A stretch of 64,000 bases of DNA from CAKOSP01 sp964370755. Lineage in GTDB: Bacteria; Bacillota_I; Bacilli_A; RF39; UBA660. The notes below the pieces were generated by a model. It had not been told where the DNA came from. It was given only the letters and a program-made list of their open reading frames with translations, and ran no database searches. The stretch's first letter is position 1, and every line of letters begins with the position of its first letter. The position numbers and the translations under genes are program-made. The stretch is taken from NCBI GenBank assembly GCA_964370755.1, contig CAYJKL010000004.1:7468-71467 (forward strand), in the 5' to 3' direction. This document shows positions 16,818 through 25,091 of the stretch, piece by piece.

Positions 16818-16956
16818 AAAAAAATCATAAACTTAGGATAAGGACGAAATTATTTTTCCGCGGTACCACCTTAATTTATGACTTGTCATACTCTTTTAGT
16901 TTTAACGAAACTTCTCCGATTTAGCTCCAGGGTTGTAAGGCCTTTCATCACTAACA
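16818..16956 (-). promoter_or_regulatory. T-box leader (tyrosine) of the HAD-tyrS operon, short form
   Basis: The minus strand carries the T-box AAGGTGGTACCGCG (plus 16859-16872) followed by TTTCGTCC. A terminator stem pairs TCATAAATTAAGG with CCTAAGTTTATGA and is followed by seven T. CGTTAAAA upstream fits the Stem II/III region. Only about 84 bases lie between the predicted transcription start and the T-box, compared with about 165 in the second T-box here, and no AGAGA-type Stem I is seen. A UAC triplet (16938-16936) in CCTTACAACC might serve as specifier. Confidence 0.85.
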
Positions 16957-16962
16957 TTTATA

Positions 16963-16990
16963 TTATATAAAATTTTTTTATAATTATCAA
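16963..16990 (-). promoter_or_regulatory. Promoter of the T-box/HAD/tyrS operon
   Basis: Minus strand TTGATA (16985-16990), 16-base spacer, TATAAT (16963-16968), just past the yebC stop. Confidence 0.65.
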
Positions 16991-16995
16991 TGGTT

Positions 16996-17712
16996 TTAGT
17001 CTAATTTAACATTATGATATATACTAGTTACATCATCTATTTCATCTAATAGTCTATATAATTTTTGGAAATTTTCTAAATCTTCACCTTCTAAAACAGT
17101 TTCTTCTTTAGCAAACATTCCTACTTCATCAAATTCATATGCTATATCTTTGTTAATAGATTCAAGTGCACTTTTAAGTTTATCATAATCTCTAGGATGA
17201 ACACTTATTGTTACTATTCCATCTTCATTTTCCATATCTACTGGATCTATGTCATTTTCAATTAATGCACTGAAAATTACTTCTTCATCTTCTTTAACTG
17301 AAACAATTGCTAAATAATCGTAATTATATGAAACTGAGTTTGTTACTCCTAAACTTTTATTTAGTTTATTAAATGATGCTCTAACCATACCAACTGTGCG
17401 GTTTACATTATCAGTTAAAGTTTTAATAATAAGGGTTGATGAACCAGGTCCAAAACCTTCATATACTACTTCAGTATACTCATCAGTTCCTGCTCCTTTT
17501 GCTTTATCTATTGCTCTAACTATGATATCATTTGGAACTTGCTCTTTTTTAGCTTTATCAATCAATCTTCTAAGTGCGTCATTAGTTTCAGGATCTGGAT
17601 TACCTTTTTTAGCTAATAAATATATTTCTTTAGCGTATGTTGTATACACTTTTCCTTTTGCTGCTCCTGTTTTTAAAATACTTGCTTTTCTTACTTCATA
17701 TGCTCTTCCCAT
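16996..17712 (-). CDS. yebC: YebC/PmpR-family protein (TACO1 family)
   Basis: 238 residues. The N-terminus (MGRAYEVRKASILKTGAAKG, then YTTYAKEIYLLAKKGNPDP) and the block RLIDKAKKEQVPNDIIVRAI are hallmarks of the YebC family. Members bind ribosomes and relieve stalling at polyproline stretches, and were earlier described as transcription regulators. The domain VYEGFGPGSSTLIIKTLTDN is conserved. Behind AGGAGG, it lies 12 bases downstream of the patatin gene, so it ends the SDR-patatin-yebC operon. Confidence 0.93.
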   Translation of the reverse strand: MGRAYEVRKASILKTGAAKGKVYTTYAKEIYLLAKKGNPDPETNDALRRLIDKAKKEQVPNDIIVRAIDKAKGAGTDEYTEVVYEGFGPGSSTLIIKTLTDNVNRTVGMVRASFNKLNKSLGVTNSVSYNYDYLAIVSVKEDEEVIFSALIENDIDPVDMENEDGIVTISVHPRDYDKLKSALESINKDIAYEFDEVGMFAKEETVLEGEDLENFQKLYRLLDEIDDVTSIYHNVKLD

Positions 17713-17724
17713 AATTACCTCCTG

Positions 17725-18759
17725 TTATAGTATTTTTAATTCTTTAATAAATTTATATACTAATAAATCATTGTCTATATTTTTTATTCTTCTAATTTCA
17801 CTAAAAGAATCATAGACTTTTGCATACTCTGCATTTTCTCTACTTAAAACATATTCAATTGATTTTAATATTAAATCTTTATTATTATATGTCATAAAGA
17901 ATGCTCTTGCTCTTCTTAAAGTTTTTTTAGAAACTCTTCTTGCTAATAAATTATATACCCATTTTGGCTTTTTTGCAAATACAAACTTATACCCATCTAA
18001 ATTTTTAAATATTTTTATTGCGTCATAATAACCCATTTCAATATTTTTTTTAATACTCTCTCTGTTTGTATTAAGCATACCACCAAGTGATCTAGATGGC
18101 ATTATTTTAATTATTTCAGCATTATTTAATTTCTTTTTTTGTACTCCAATTGCTTTTAAACCAATAACATATATTTTTTTATAACCTTTTTCTTCTAACA
18201 TGTTTGAAGGGGATACATCATGAAATCCGCCATCTAAGTAATAACTTTCATCATCAAGTTTAATTGGTTTAAATACTGGTAAATAACAGCTTGCTATTAT
18301 ATAGTCAACAAGTGTTCCTTCAGGCATGTCTTCTTTGAATATATATAAAGGTTTCGAATCTTTTACTTTATATGTTGCAAGTCCAAAATCTTTGTTACTA
18401 TTTCTTATTTTTTCTTCGTCAATAAATAATTTTAAATGTTTTCTAAATGGTTCAACATCTATTCCTTCATTTTTAATTATACTTAAAACTGGAATTATTG
18501 CTTCTTTAATTTCATCAAATACATTTTTCTTTTCGAAGTTTGTATCTTCAATGAATCCTAGTAGGTCACTAAGGTTTTCATTTAACCAAAAATCTTCAAG
18601 AGCTTTATAGTCATTATTAATAATCATTGCTGCATTAAACGAACCAATAGAAGTACCTGTTGCTCCATCAATTTTAATATTACATTCAAGCATAGCTCTA
18701 TAAACTCCTACTTGATATGCACCTTTAGTACCCCCACCTTCGAGTGCTATACCGGTCAT
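17725..18759 (-). CDS. Patatin-like phospholipase
   Basis: 344 residues. The oxyanion motif GGGTKG is at residues 8-13 (ALEGGGTKGAYQVG), the nucleophile GTSIG at 35-39 with Ser37, and the dyad Asp in DGGFHD near residue 173. Patatin-like enzymes (RssA type) hydrolyse acyl ester bonds of phospholipids at the cytoplasmic membrane. The basic C-terminal third (KPKWVYNLLARRVSKKTLRR) may bind membranes. Its start overlaps the stop of the SDR gene by four bases, so translation is coupled. Confidence 0.9.
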   Translation of the reverse strand: MTGIALEGGGTKGAYQVGVYRAMLECNIKIDGATGTSIGSFNAAMIINNDYKALEDFWLNENLSDLLGFIEDTNFEKKNVFDEIKEAIIPVLSIIKNEGIDVEPFRKHLKLFIDEEKIRNSNKDFGLATYKVKDSKPLYIFKEDMPEGTLVDYIIASCYLPVFKPIKLDDESYYLDGGFHDVSPSNMLEEKGYKKIYVIGLKAIGVQKKKLNNAEIIKIMPSRSLGGMLNTNRESIKKNIEMGYYDAIKIFKNLDGYKFVFAKKPKWVYNLLARRVSKKTLRRARAFFMTYNNKDLILKSIEYVLSRENAEYAKVYDSFSEIRRIKNIDNDLLVYKFIKELKIL

Positions 18760-19688
18760 TTAATTCTCCTAATTATTAAATATAGTTTACCAAATAACTT
18801 TCTAACTCTAATTTTTCTTGCATTATATTTTACTCTGTCTATATAGTTTTCAAATGTATCGTTTTGATACTTCAATATATCATTATACTTGTCAATATCA
18901 CTACACACTGGTGAATAATAATTTTTATCTAGAAATATATCTGATAATATTAGTTTGTAATTTATTCCTCTACTTTTTACAGTTTTATTTAGTAAATCAC
19001 TATATAACATTGTAAAATCTTTGCTACCACCTATATTAATTGCTTTTTTATTTAAAGTTTTAACATTGTCTAATATTTTTACAAATGCATAACTTGCATC
19101 TTCTTTTGTAATACAATTAATCATGCTTTTTTTAGGAATACTGTATATTGCATGTTCTTTTAGATGTGAATTAAGAACTAGAGGCACTCTTACTATTGTA
19201 TATTTTGATAGTTTTTCTTTTATCATACGTTCTGCTTTGAATTTATATTCTGAGTAGTATTCACCTTGCTCATACCCTGTATCACTTTTACTGGTAAATT
19301 CTTTATCATCTTTACCATATATTGTTGTAGATGATGCGTAAATTAAGTAACAGTTTGGATTATAGTAATTTATTGATCTAATTATATTTTCAAGTGCATC
19401 GTACTCTATCATTTTGGTGATACCCCTTTTAATAGATGCTAATGGCGGAAGTATTGACGCTAAATGTAAAATAAAATCATGATCTTTTACTAATGCTTCA
19501 ATCAATATTCGATCACATATATCACCATAAATTACATTGACTCTTTTTTTATATTTTTTTAGAAGGCCATGTACTTTTTTGTTTTTTAAATCTAAAATAG
19601 TTATTTCGTATTTTCCTTCACTTAATAAATACTTTATTGCGTTGTAACCTACCGTTCCTGCTGCTCCTGTTACTAATATTTTTTTCAT
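18756..19688 (-). CDS. NAD-dependent epimerase/dehydratase (extended SDR)
   Basis: 310 residues. The Rossmann motif is VTGAAGTVGYNAI; ILDL at the end of beta 2 supplies the cofactor-binding Asp. The active site shows YASSTTIYG and YYSEYKFKAE (Tyr-x-x-x-Lys). Extended SDRs of this type act on nucleotide sugars. The substrate is not evident, and the C-terminal end is basic (YNARKIRVRKLFGKLYLIIRR). It heads an operon with the patatin and yebC. The start has AAGGAG seven bases upstream. Confidence 0.88.
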   Translation of the reverse strand: MKKILVTGAAGTVGYNAIKYLLSEGKYEITILDLKNKKVHGLLKKYKKRVNVIYGDICDRILIEALVKDHDFILHLASILPPLASIKRGITKMIEYDALENIIRSINYYNPNCYLIYASSTTIYGKDDKEFTSKSDTGYEQGEYYSEYKFKAERMIKEKLSKYTIVRVPLVLNSHLKEHAIYSIPKKSMINCITKEDASYAFVKILDNVKTLNKKAINIGGSKDFTMLYSDLLNKTVKSRGINYKLILSDIFLDKNYYSPVCSDIDKYNDILKYQNDTFENYIDRVKYNARKIRVRKLFGKLYLIIRRIK

Positions 19689-19718
19689 CTACATACTCCT
19701 TAAATCTTTATATTATAA

Positions 19719-19727
19719 ATTATATCA
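19719..19727 (-). promoter_or_regulatory. Extended -10 promoter of the SDR-patatin-yebC operon
   Basis: Minus strand TGA-TATAAT (19727 to 19719), 31 bases before the SDR start. Confidence 0.5.
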
Positions 19728-19739
19728 CGATTTTAACAT

Positions 19740-19762
19740 AAAAAAAAGACCAATTAAGGTCA
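19740..19762 (-). terminator. Terminator of the TasA-like gene
   Basis: Minus strand GACC, TTAATT loop, GGTC, then eight T (plus 19761 down to 19740). Confidence 0.7.
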
Positions 19763-19773
19763 TATTTTAGTTA

Positions 19774-20463
19774 TTAAGGAGTTACTGTTGTACAAAGTTC
19801 TGAACCTGTTTCAACGAATTCTAAACTTCCACCAAATGTTTTACCAGCATTTACAGTTTGATCGATTGCTAAATTATAGTATCTAACATCAAATGTCCAA
19901 GTAATACTTGAAGATTCGTTTCCATCAACTGCACCTGTTACTGCAAATGTAATAGGTGTTGCATTAAGATTTGTTGGAGTTGCTGTACTTATTGTTCCTA
20001 AATCATATTCAGGAATTGTAGTAACTGATGATGTTCCACTACCTACTACATTAGCTGTTGCTTGAATAGTAAATTCACGTAAACTATTAGTTACAGCTTC
20101 TGGAGTTGTTACATAAACACCATCTGCTCTTGGAGTATATACTATATTGTAAGAACAAGTTCTTGTTCCACCTGCTGCACCAACACTATTTTCTAGTTGA
20201 ATTGTAGCATCTGTATTGTTTTTGTAAACAGAATGATCATTAGCACCATTACCTTGTACCATGTCAGATAGTTGAACTACCATTGTAACGTCAGTTGCTG
20301 TAGTACTTGTAACGTCTACTGATCTAGTTTGAACGTTTACCTCACTAGCTTCATTAGTTCCTGACGATGCTGTAAAGTATGCAAATGTAGCCCCCACAAC
20401 TGCAACTAAAAGTGTTGCAACAGCTATAACTGTAAGTAATAACGTATTTTTTTTATCCATCAT
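19774..20463 (-). CDS. TasA/CalY-like secreted protein, SipW-type signal
   Basis: 229 residues from ATG 20463, preceded by GAGGAG; an earlier in-frame ATG at 20499 lies between the promoter boxes. The N-terminus (MMDKKNTLLLTVIAVATLLV, then AVVGATFAYFTASSG) matches signal peptides of TasA/camelysin-type proteins, which a SipW-like signal peptidase cleaves near the Ala before YFT. The mature part is a Thr/Ser/Val-rich beta protein with two Cys. In Bacillus such proteins form biofilm fibres; here that role is inferred. It is a paralogue of the gene upstream but has its own promoter and terminator. No SipW gene is in the window. Confidence 0.75.
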   Translation of the reverse strand: MMDKKNTLLLTVIAVATLLVAVVGATFAYFTASSGTNEASEVNVQTRSVDVTSTTATDVTMVVQLSDMVQGNGANDHSVYKNNTDATIQLENSVGAAGGTRTCSYNIVYTPRADGVYVTTPEAVTNSLREFTIQATANVVGSGTSSVTTIPEYDLGTISTATPTNLNATPITFAVTGAVDGNESSSITWTFDVRYYNLAIDQTVNAGKTFGGSLEFVETGSELCTTVTP

Positions 20464-20489
20464 AATTTTTTCTCCTCTCTCTATTATAC

Positions 20490-20518
20490 ATATTATCAAA
20501 TATTATGATTATTTTCAA
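20490..20518 (-). promoter_or_regulatory. Promoter of the TasA-like gene
   Basis: Minus strand TTGAAA (20513-20518), 17-base spacer, TAATAT (20490-20495). A second TATAAT lies a few bases downstream. Confidence 0.5.
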
Positions 20519-20539
20519 GTGTTTTTTTAATTTTTTTTG

Positions 20540-21178
20540 TCAATTTATAGTATTTTCACATTCTAGGTTTTTTATATTAAGAGAACCACCGAATGTAATG
20601 TTCCTATTATCGTCTTGATTAAACGTTTGATTGTAGTATGAAACTGTAAATGTCCAATTTTCAATTAACTTTTTGTTTACTCCTGTAACACTTATTTTCG
20701 AGTTGTCCACTAATACAAATTCACTTGTAATATCAGCTAGACTTATTTCACTTAATGATTTTCCATTTCTATCAGATGAACCTTTTATAGTATACTCATT
20801 TAATTTTGCGGTATTCATTGCACTAGAATTATATGGAGTTGTTGGAACGTATACAATATCATAGTTACATGATAACGTTCCTCCATCTGCTGTTGTTTCA
20901 AGTATTATTCTAACTGGATCAACATTTGTTGCTGTAGCTGCTGGTATGACTGGGTCGATGTTTTCATACTTCATTACGTCACCGTCAACTAGTAAATCTA
21001 TATTACTACCTGATTCTGTGTATGCCACACCAAACTCTCTAGATTGTAGTTTAAAATTAGATAACTCTCCACTACCTGATGCCGTGAAATACGCATAAGT
21101 TGCAGATATAGTACTAATTAATACCGTAATTAGTAAAATGATTGCTAAAAGTATTTTTTTATCTACTTTCTTCTTCAT
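20540..21178 (-). CDS. TasA/CalY-like secreted protein, SipW-type signal, paralogue
   Basis: 212 residues. The signal region (KKILLAIILLITVLISTISA, then TYAYFTASGSGE) has the same Ala-TYAYFTAS cleavage context as the neighbouring gene. The mature part is beta-rich with the shared pattern of two Cys (GTLSCNYDIVY and LECENT) and a conserved FTVSYYNQTFNQ ... TFGGSLN block that is also seen in the paralogue (FDVRYYN ... TFGGSLEF). It starts behind AGGAGG, 10 bases after the LysM gene, so those two form an operon. It is probably a surface or fibre subunit. Confidence 0.75.
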   Translation of the reverse strand: MKKKVDKKILLAIILLITVLISTISATYAYFTASGSGELSNFKLQSREFGVAYTESGSNIDLLVDGDVMKYENIDPVIPAATATNVDPVRIILETTADGGTLSCNYDIVYVPTTPYNSSAMNTAKLNEYTIKGSSDRNGKSLSEISLADITSEFVLVDNSKISVTGVNKKLIENWTFTVSYYNQTFNQDDNRNITFGGSLNIKNLECENTIN

Positions 21179-21188
21179 GTTTATCCTC

Positions 21189-22289
21189 CTATTTTATTCT
21201 TAATTCTTCTTCAACTAATAAATTTAAAGGTATTTCACTATTTGCTGTTATATTTAATTTATAACTTTCTGGAATAAGCAATTCTTTACCTTTACTTAAT
21301 TTTACATCATTTGCACTAATTTGTAAATTATTTATTTCTTTTAATTGTGACAATGTTACACCATATGTAAAGGCAATGCTATAAATATTATCATTTTCTT
21401 TTATAGTATGACTCGTAATAAACTTTTCATATGAAATTGTATTTGAAGAACTTACGAATAAATTAGTAGTATATTTCATTCCAGTTATGTCTTGAATAGT
21501 TACTGGATAAACACCAGGTACTATATCGTTTATTGTAAAGTTTCCAGCGGCATCTATAGTTGTTTTGTATGAATCGTTTAAAAAACTAATTGTCCCTTCT
21601 GATAATGTTACTCCACTCAAATTTCCATTTAAGTTCGCTGTAGGTTCTGAACTTATTTCACTAATATTTAGTTTAAGCATTATTTCATCGCTTTTATATT
21701 CTTCTGGAATACTTTCATCTAACCAAATTTTAATACTTAATGTTTTAGCATTATCTCCTGATGATGCTCTATTTATTTCATCTGTAAATACTGAGAACAT
21801 ATTATTATATATGTCAGTTGTATCTGTATATTTAAGTGGTGTTTCACTTAAAGATATAACACTGCTTACTTGATTTAATTCCTTATTTACTGTGTCAAAC
21901 TCGAATACTGCTAACTTTATATATTCTAGTGGTATTAAGTTGTCGCCATCAACGAAGTTTTCTTCATTTATAAAACTATCATAATCATAACCTACTGATA
22001 TATTATAAAAATTGTTTACTTTACTATTATTTTGAATATATACTGTGCTTTGTGCTGCGCCTTCAAGGCCTTCTTCATCTGTCAGCACTTTAATATAATC
22101 ATTATTTAGTGTTGAGCTACTATCTGAATAATTTACTGTAAGATTACCAATATTAATATCTCGATTTGCATTATTACTACTTACATCTAAAATTGTTGCG
22201 TATGATACGCCTATTGTGGTAAGCGTTAAAACGATAACACACACTGCTATAATCATTGTTTCTTTTTTAAATTTTTTTATTTTATCCAT
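21189..22289 (-). CDS. Secreted protein with SipW-type signal, beta domain and C-terminal LysM
   Basis: 366 residues. The long basic start (MDKIKKFKKETMIIAVCVIV) and VSYATILDVSS resemble the signals of the two TasA-like neighbours. Residues about 30-205 are an extracellular beta-rich region. A carboxypeptidase-regulatory-like segment follows (GNFTINDIVPGVYPVTI), and then a LysM near 290-345 (HTIKENDNIYSIAFTYGVTL ... LLIPES), which binds peptidoglycan. This fits a wall-bound anchor or assembly partner for the two TasA-like proteins encoded downstream. It is first in that operon. Confidence 0.75.
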   Translation of the reverse strand: MDKIKKFKKETMIIAVCVIVLTLTTIGVSYATILDVSSNNANRDINIGNLTVNYSDSSSTLNNDYIKVLTDEEGLEGAAQSTVYIQNNSKVNNFYNISVGYDYDSFINEENFVDGDNLIPLEYIKLAVFEFDTVNKELNQVSSVISLSETPLKYTDTTDIYNNMFSVFTDEINRASSGDNAKTLSIKIWLDESIPEEYKSDEIMLKLNISEISSEPTANLNGNLSGVTLSEGTISFLNDSYKTTIDAAGNFTINDIVPGVYPVTIQDITGMKYTTNLFVSSSNTISYEKFITSHTIKENDNIYSIAFTYGVTLSQLKEINNLQISANDVKLSKGKELLIPESYKLNITANSEIPLNLLVEEELRIK

Positions 22290-22313
22290 AACATATCACC
22301 ATACTCTATTGAT

Positions 22314-22342
22314 ATCTTATCATAAATTTTTGGAATTAACAA
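22314..22342 (-). promoter_or_regulatory. Promoter of the LysM/TasA-like operon
   Basis: Minus strand TTGTTA (22337-22342), 17-base spacer, TAAGAT (22314-22319). Confidence 0.5.
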
Positions 22343-22352
22343 TTTATTTTGC

Positions 22353-22387
22353 AAAAAAAAAAAAAAAACACACTTAATTTTGTGTGT
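22353..22387 (-). terminator. Strong terminator with 16-base homopolymer
   Basis: ACACAC (22368-22373) and GTGTGT (22382-22387) form the stem; on the minus strand it is followed by sixteen T. The stop of the 60-residue gene lies within it. Confidence 0.8.
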
Positions 22388-22556
22388 CTTCATAACTTAT
22401 ATTTTGAAATTCTTCACTAGAGTAATACTCTGCAGTTTCTCTATAATCATTTAACTCTAAATTATTCCATATTGGAATAGATATAATTATAAGAGAAGTT
22501 GCTACTATTATTTCTAGTATACTTTCTATAATAAGCCCTTTCTTAGCTTTATCCAT
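22374..22556 (-). CDS. Small membrane protein, unknown
   Basis: 60 residues: MDKAKKG, a hydrophobic helix (LIIESILEIIVATSLIIISI) and an acidic tail with several Tyr (YRETAEYYSSEEFQNISYED). It has its own consensus promoter, an AGGGGG ribosome site and a strong terminator, so it is a real, separately expressed gene. No family is recognised. The start MDKAKK is shared in style with the 23-residue ORF just upstream. Confidence 0.7.
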   Translation of the reverse strand: MDKAKKGLIIESILEIIVATSLIIISIPIWNNLELNDYRETAEYYSSEEFQNISYEDTQN

Positions 22557-22580
22557 ATCATTTCCCCCTGATATGCATAT

Positions 22581-22609
22581 ATTATAACATATTTGTTACA
22601 AAAAGTCAA
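22581..22609 (-). promoter_or_regulatory. Promoter of the 60-residue membrane protein
   Basis: Minus strand TTGACT (22604-22609), 17-base spacer, TATAAT (22581-22586): near-consensus. Confidence 0.7.
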
Positions 22610-22617
22610 TTTAGCAC

Positions 22618-22643
22618 AAAAAAAGTATTATTTTACTAATACT
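22618..22643 (-). terminator. Terminator of the 23-residue ORF
   Basis: AGTATTA (22624-22630) pairs with TAATACT (22637-22643); minus-strand readout ends in seven T. Confidence 0.75.
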
Positions 22644-22648
22644 TATAT

Positions 22649-22720
22649 CTACATTGTAGCTATTACTACAACTACTAAACTCACTAAAATTATACAAACT
22701 ATTTTTGCTGATTTATCCAT
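22649..22720 (-). CDS. Very small single-helix membrane protein (23 residues)
   Basis: ATG at 22720 follows AGAGGTAATTA and reads MDKSAKIVCIILVSLVVVVI plus three residues before TAG. It is almost entirely a membrane helix behind a short charged start. It has its own promoter (22742-22770) and its own terminator (22618-22643), which makes chance unlikely. It could be a regulatory micro-protein or a type I toxin-like peptide; no antisense RNA was identified. Its start resembles that of the 60-residue protein downstream. Confidence 0.6.
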   Translation of the reverse strand: MDKSAKIVCIILVSLVVVVIATM

Positions 22721-22741
22721 TAATTACCTCTTGCAAAAATC

Positions 22742-22770
22742 ATTTTACTTTATTTTTGTCTATTGTGCAA
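22742..22770 (-). promoter_or_regulatory. Promoter of the 23-residue ORF
   Basis: Minus strand TTGCAC (22765-22770), 17-base spacer, TAAAAT (22742-22747). Confidence 0.55.
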
Positions 22771-22781
22771 GTTTATTGCAC

Positions 22782-22807
22782 AAAAAAAGTGATACTTTAC
22801 ATCACTT
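22782..22807 (-). terminator. Terminator of the downstream half of the glycan locus
   Basis: AAGTGAT (22788-22794) pairs with ATCACTT (22801-22807); on the minus strand seven T follow. It closes the run of genes from 30984 to 22807. Confidence 0.8.
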
Positions 22808-23913
22808 TAACATTTAAATTTACTTATTATTGCATCTACGATTTGTTTACTTGCAGTTCCATCTCCGTATGGATTTGATGCTTTACTCATACTTGCATAC
22901 TCTTTTTCATCAGTAAGTAGTTTTTTAGTTTCATTATATATAACATCTGAATCTGTTCCTACTAGTTTTAGAGTTCCAGCTTTAATTCCCTCTGGTCTTT
23001 CAGTTGTATCTCTAAGTACTAATACTGGTTTGCCTAAACTTGGAGCTTCTTCTTGAATACCTCCCGAATCAGTTAAAATTATATAAGATTTATTTTGGAA
23101 ATTATGGAAATCAAATACTTCAAGTGGTTCAATAAGTTTTACTCTATCAGTATTTCCAAATACTTCGTTTGCTACTTCTCTAACTTTTGGATTTAAATGT
23201 ATAGGGTAAATTACCTTTACATCTTCAAATTCATCTACTATTTTCTTGATACCTGTAAATATATGTTTCATTGGCTCACCTAAATTTTCTCTTCTGTGAG
23301 CAGTAAGTAGAATCAGTTTTTCATTATCTTTTATCCAATCAAGCTCTGGGTGAGTGTAATTTTCATCTACAGTTGTAGCCATTGCGTCTATAGCAGTATT
23401 TCCTGTTACGTAAATTATTTCTTCTTTCTTACCTTCATTTAATAAATTTTGTTTACTAAGGTTAGTTGGTGCGAAATGCATATCTGCAATGCATCCTACC
23501 ATTTGACGGTTCATTTCTTCTGGAAATGGACTATATTTATCATATGTTCTAAGACCTGCTTCAACGTGACCTACCGCAACCTGATTATATAGTGCTGCTA
23601 CTGCACCAGCAAATGTCGTAGTAGTATCACCATGAACAAGTACTATATCAGGATTTACTTCTTTAATTACTCCTTCAAGTCCATTAAGGGCTCTAGTTGT
23701 TACATCTGCAAGAGTTTGACCTTGCTTCATTATATTTAAATCATGGTCTGGTGTTATATCAAATGTTTCTAACACTTGATCAAGCATTTCTCTGTGCTGA
23801 GCTGTTACACATACAATACTTTCTATTTCTTTTCTTTTTTCTAGTTCTTTTACTAGAGGAGCCATTTTAATTGCTTCTGGTCTTGTTCCAAAGACACTCA
23901 TTACTTTAATCAT
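22807..23913 (-). CDS. mnaA: UDP-N-acetylglucosamine 2-epimerase, non-hydrolysing
   Basis: 368 residues. VMSVFGTRPEAIKMAPLV is the family N-terminus. Also seen are VCVTAQHREMLDQVL, VLVHGDTTTTFAG, VEAGLRTYDKYSPFPEEMNR, LTAHRRENLG and LTDSGGIQEEAPSLGKPVLV. This enzyme interconverts UDP-GlcNAc and UDP-ManNAc, supplying ManNAc for teichoic-acid linkage units or capsule. It is the last gene of the glycan locus, overlapping the upstream GT2 by four bases. Pairing with the TagA-type GT26 at 33124 supports a ManNAc-containing linkage unit. Confidence 0.96.
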   Translation of the reverse strand: MIKVMSVFGTRPEAIKMAPLVKELEKRKEIESIVCVTAQHREMLDQVLETFDITPDHDLNIMKQGQTLADVTTRALNGLEGVIKEVNPDIVLVHGDTTTTFAGAVAALYNQVAVGHVEAGLRTYDKYSPFPEEMNRQMVGCIADMHFAPTNLSKQNLLNEGKKEEIIYVTGNTAIDAMATTVDENYTHPELDWIKDNEKLILLTAHRRENLGEPMKHIFTGIKKIVDEFEDVKVIYPIHLNPKVREVANEVFGNTDRVKLIEPLEVFDFHNFQNKSYIILTDSGGIQEEAPSLGKPVLVLRDTTERPEGIKAGTLKLVGTDSDVIYNETKKLLTDEKEYASMSKASNPYGDGTASKQIVDAIISKFKC

Positions 23914-25088
23914 ATCTTACCTTCTTTCTTTATTTTAACTTCTACGTATGGATGTATACATAAAAACTTTAAAATCTTATTTATTTTTTCATAGTCTTCT
24001 TTATTTGTAACTTCAACTATGTTAAACCCGTTTTCCATTCTTGATAAAATTATATCATATATTTTATCTGTTTTACTAGCAAAATATTTTTTTGCAAATA
24101 TTCTTATATCTTTTCCTTCATATATAGTATCTTCTATTTTATCTATTTTTATTGTTTCTTTTGAATCATGATTTTTGTAAAAAGATAACATGCTTAAATA
24201 TAATTTATCTTCTTTTTCACTTATTAATTCTTTTAGAATTCCATACACTTTTTCTTTTGGAGTTTTTTCTTTAATAGCATTTATTTTTATTTTACCTGAT
24301 AAATTTAGTTTTCTAATTCCTCTTTGTCTTAGTAATCTAAATATTGTTTTTTGAAAATTAAAGTTTTTAATATGATATTTTCCAAGCAAACTTATAAGGG
24401 TTCTTATTTCACCATTAAGTGCACAAAATTTCCCTATATCATTTGATATATAATTAGAATCGTGAATTCGGTATTTAAGTGCTGGATAATTTACTTTTTT
24501 TATATTAGGTAAAATATATGGATTATCCATGTTTATCCAAAAAGGTGTATTCCATGTAAGGTAGTTATTTTTTATTTGATTTAAGTAAAATTCTTTTTTA
24601 TGAACTCCTACATCTCCATATATATTTGCACCTTTATTTAATATTAACTTTGCTGGACTATTTTCATGTCTACTGAAATTCATAGCAGGCCATAAGCCAG
24701 TTATTTCATCTTTCTCATTTATAATAACTAAATCCCCAATAATAGAATCTAACTTTTTGTCTAATTTAAATTCGTTTACAACTTTATCAAAAAAATCTAT
24801 ACTTGGCACTAAATCATCTGAGTGAAGTATGTATATTAAATCACCAGTGATATGATTTAGTCCATTTATTATTGCATTTAATTGGTCTTTATTTTCCTGG
24901 TATATGTAACTTATGTCATATTTATTTTCTTTAATAAACTTAGTTATAACTTCTTTTGTGTTATCTGTAGATCCATCATCCACTATAATCCATTCTATGT
25001 TTTTATATGCACTTTTAAAAATAGATTTCCCTGTGTTTATAATAGATGATGCATCATTATATGTTGGTGTTATAATACTTATTTTCAT
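23910..25088 (-). CDS. Family 2 glycosyltransferase
   Basis: 392 residues. GT-A fold N-terminus: IITPTYNDASSI, WIIVDDGSTDNTKEVI and the metal site LIYILHSDDLVPS. The C-terminal region (about 230-390) is Lys-rich and has no recognised domain. It is a close paralogue of the protein encoded at 27318: both share TWNTPFWI/TWNTPHWI, YRIHDSNYI/YRVFEGNYI, an ELRTL block and an IHPYVEV/IHPFVKV end. It transfers a sugar to the surface polysaccharide repeat unit in the cytoplasm; donor and acceptor unknown. Confidence 0.88.
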   Translation of the reverse strand: MKISIITPTYNDASSIINTGKSIFKSAYKNIEWIIVDDGSTDNTKEVITKFIKENKYDISYIYQENKDQLNAIINGLNHITGDLIYILHSDDLVPSIDFFDKVVNEFKLDKKLDSIIGDLVIINEKDEITGLWPAMNFSRHENSPAKLILNKGANIYGDVGVHKKEFYLNQIKNNYLTWNTPFWINMDNPYILPNIKKVNYPALKYRIHDSNYISNDIGKFCALNGEIRTLISLLGKYHIKNFNFQKTIFRLLRQRGIRKLNLSGKIKINAIKEKTPKEKVYGILKELISEKEDKLYLSMLSFYKNHDSKETIKIDKIEDTIYEGKDIRIFAKKYFASKTDKIYDIILSRMENGFNIVEVTNKEDYEKINKILKFLCIHPYVEVKIKKEGKI

Positions 25089-25091
25089 TTA

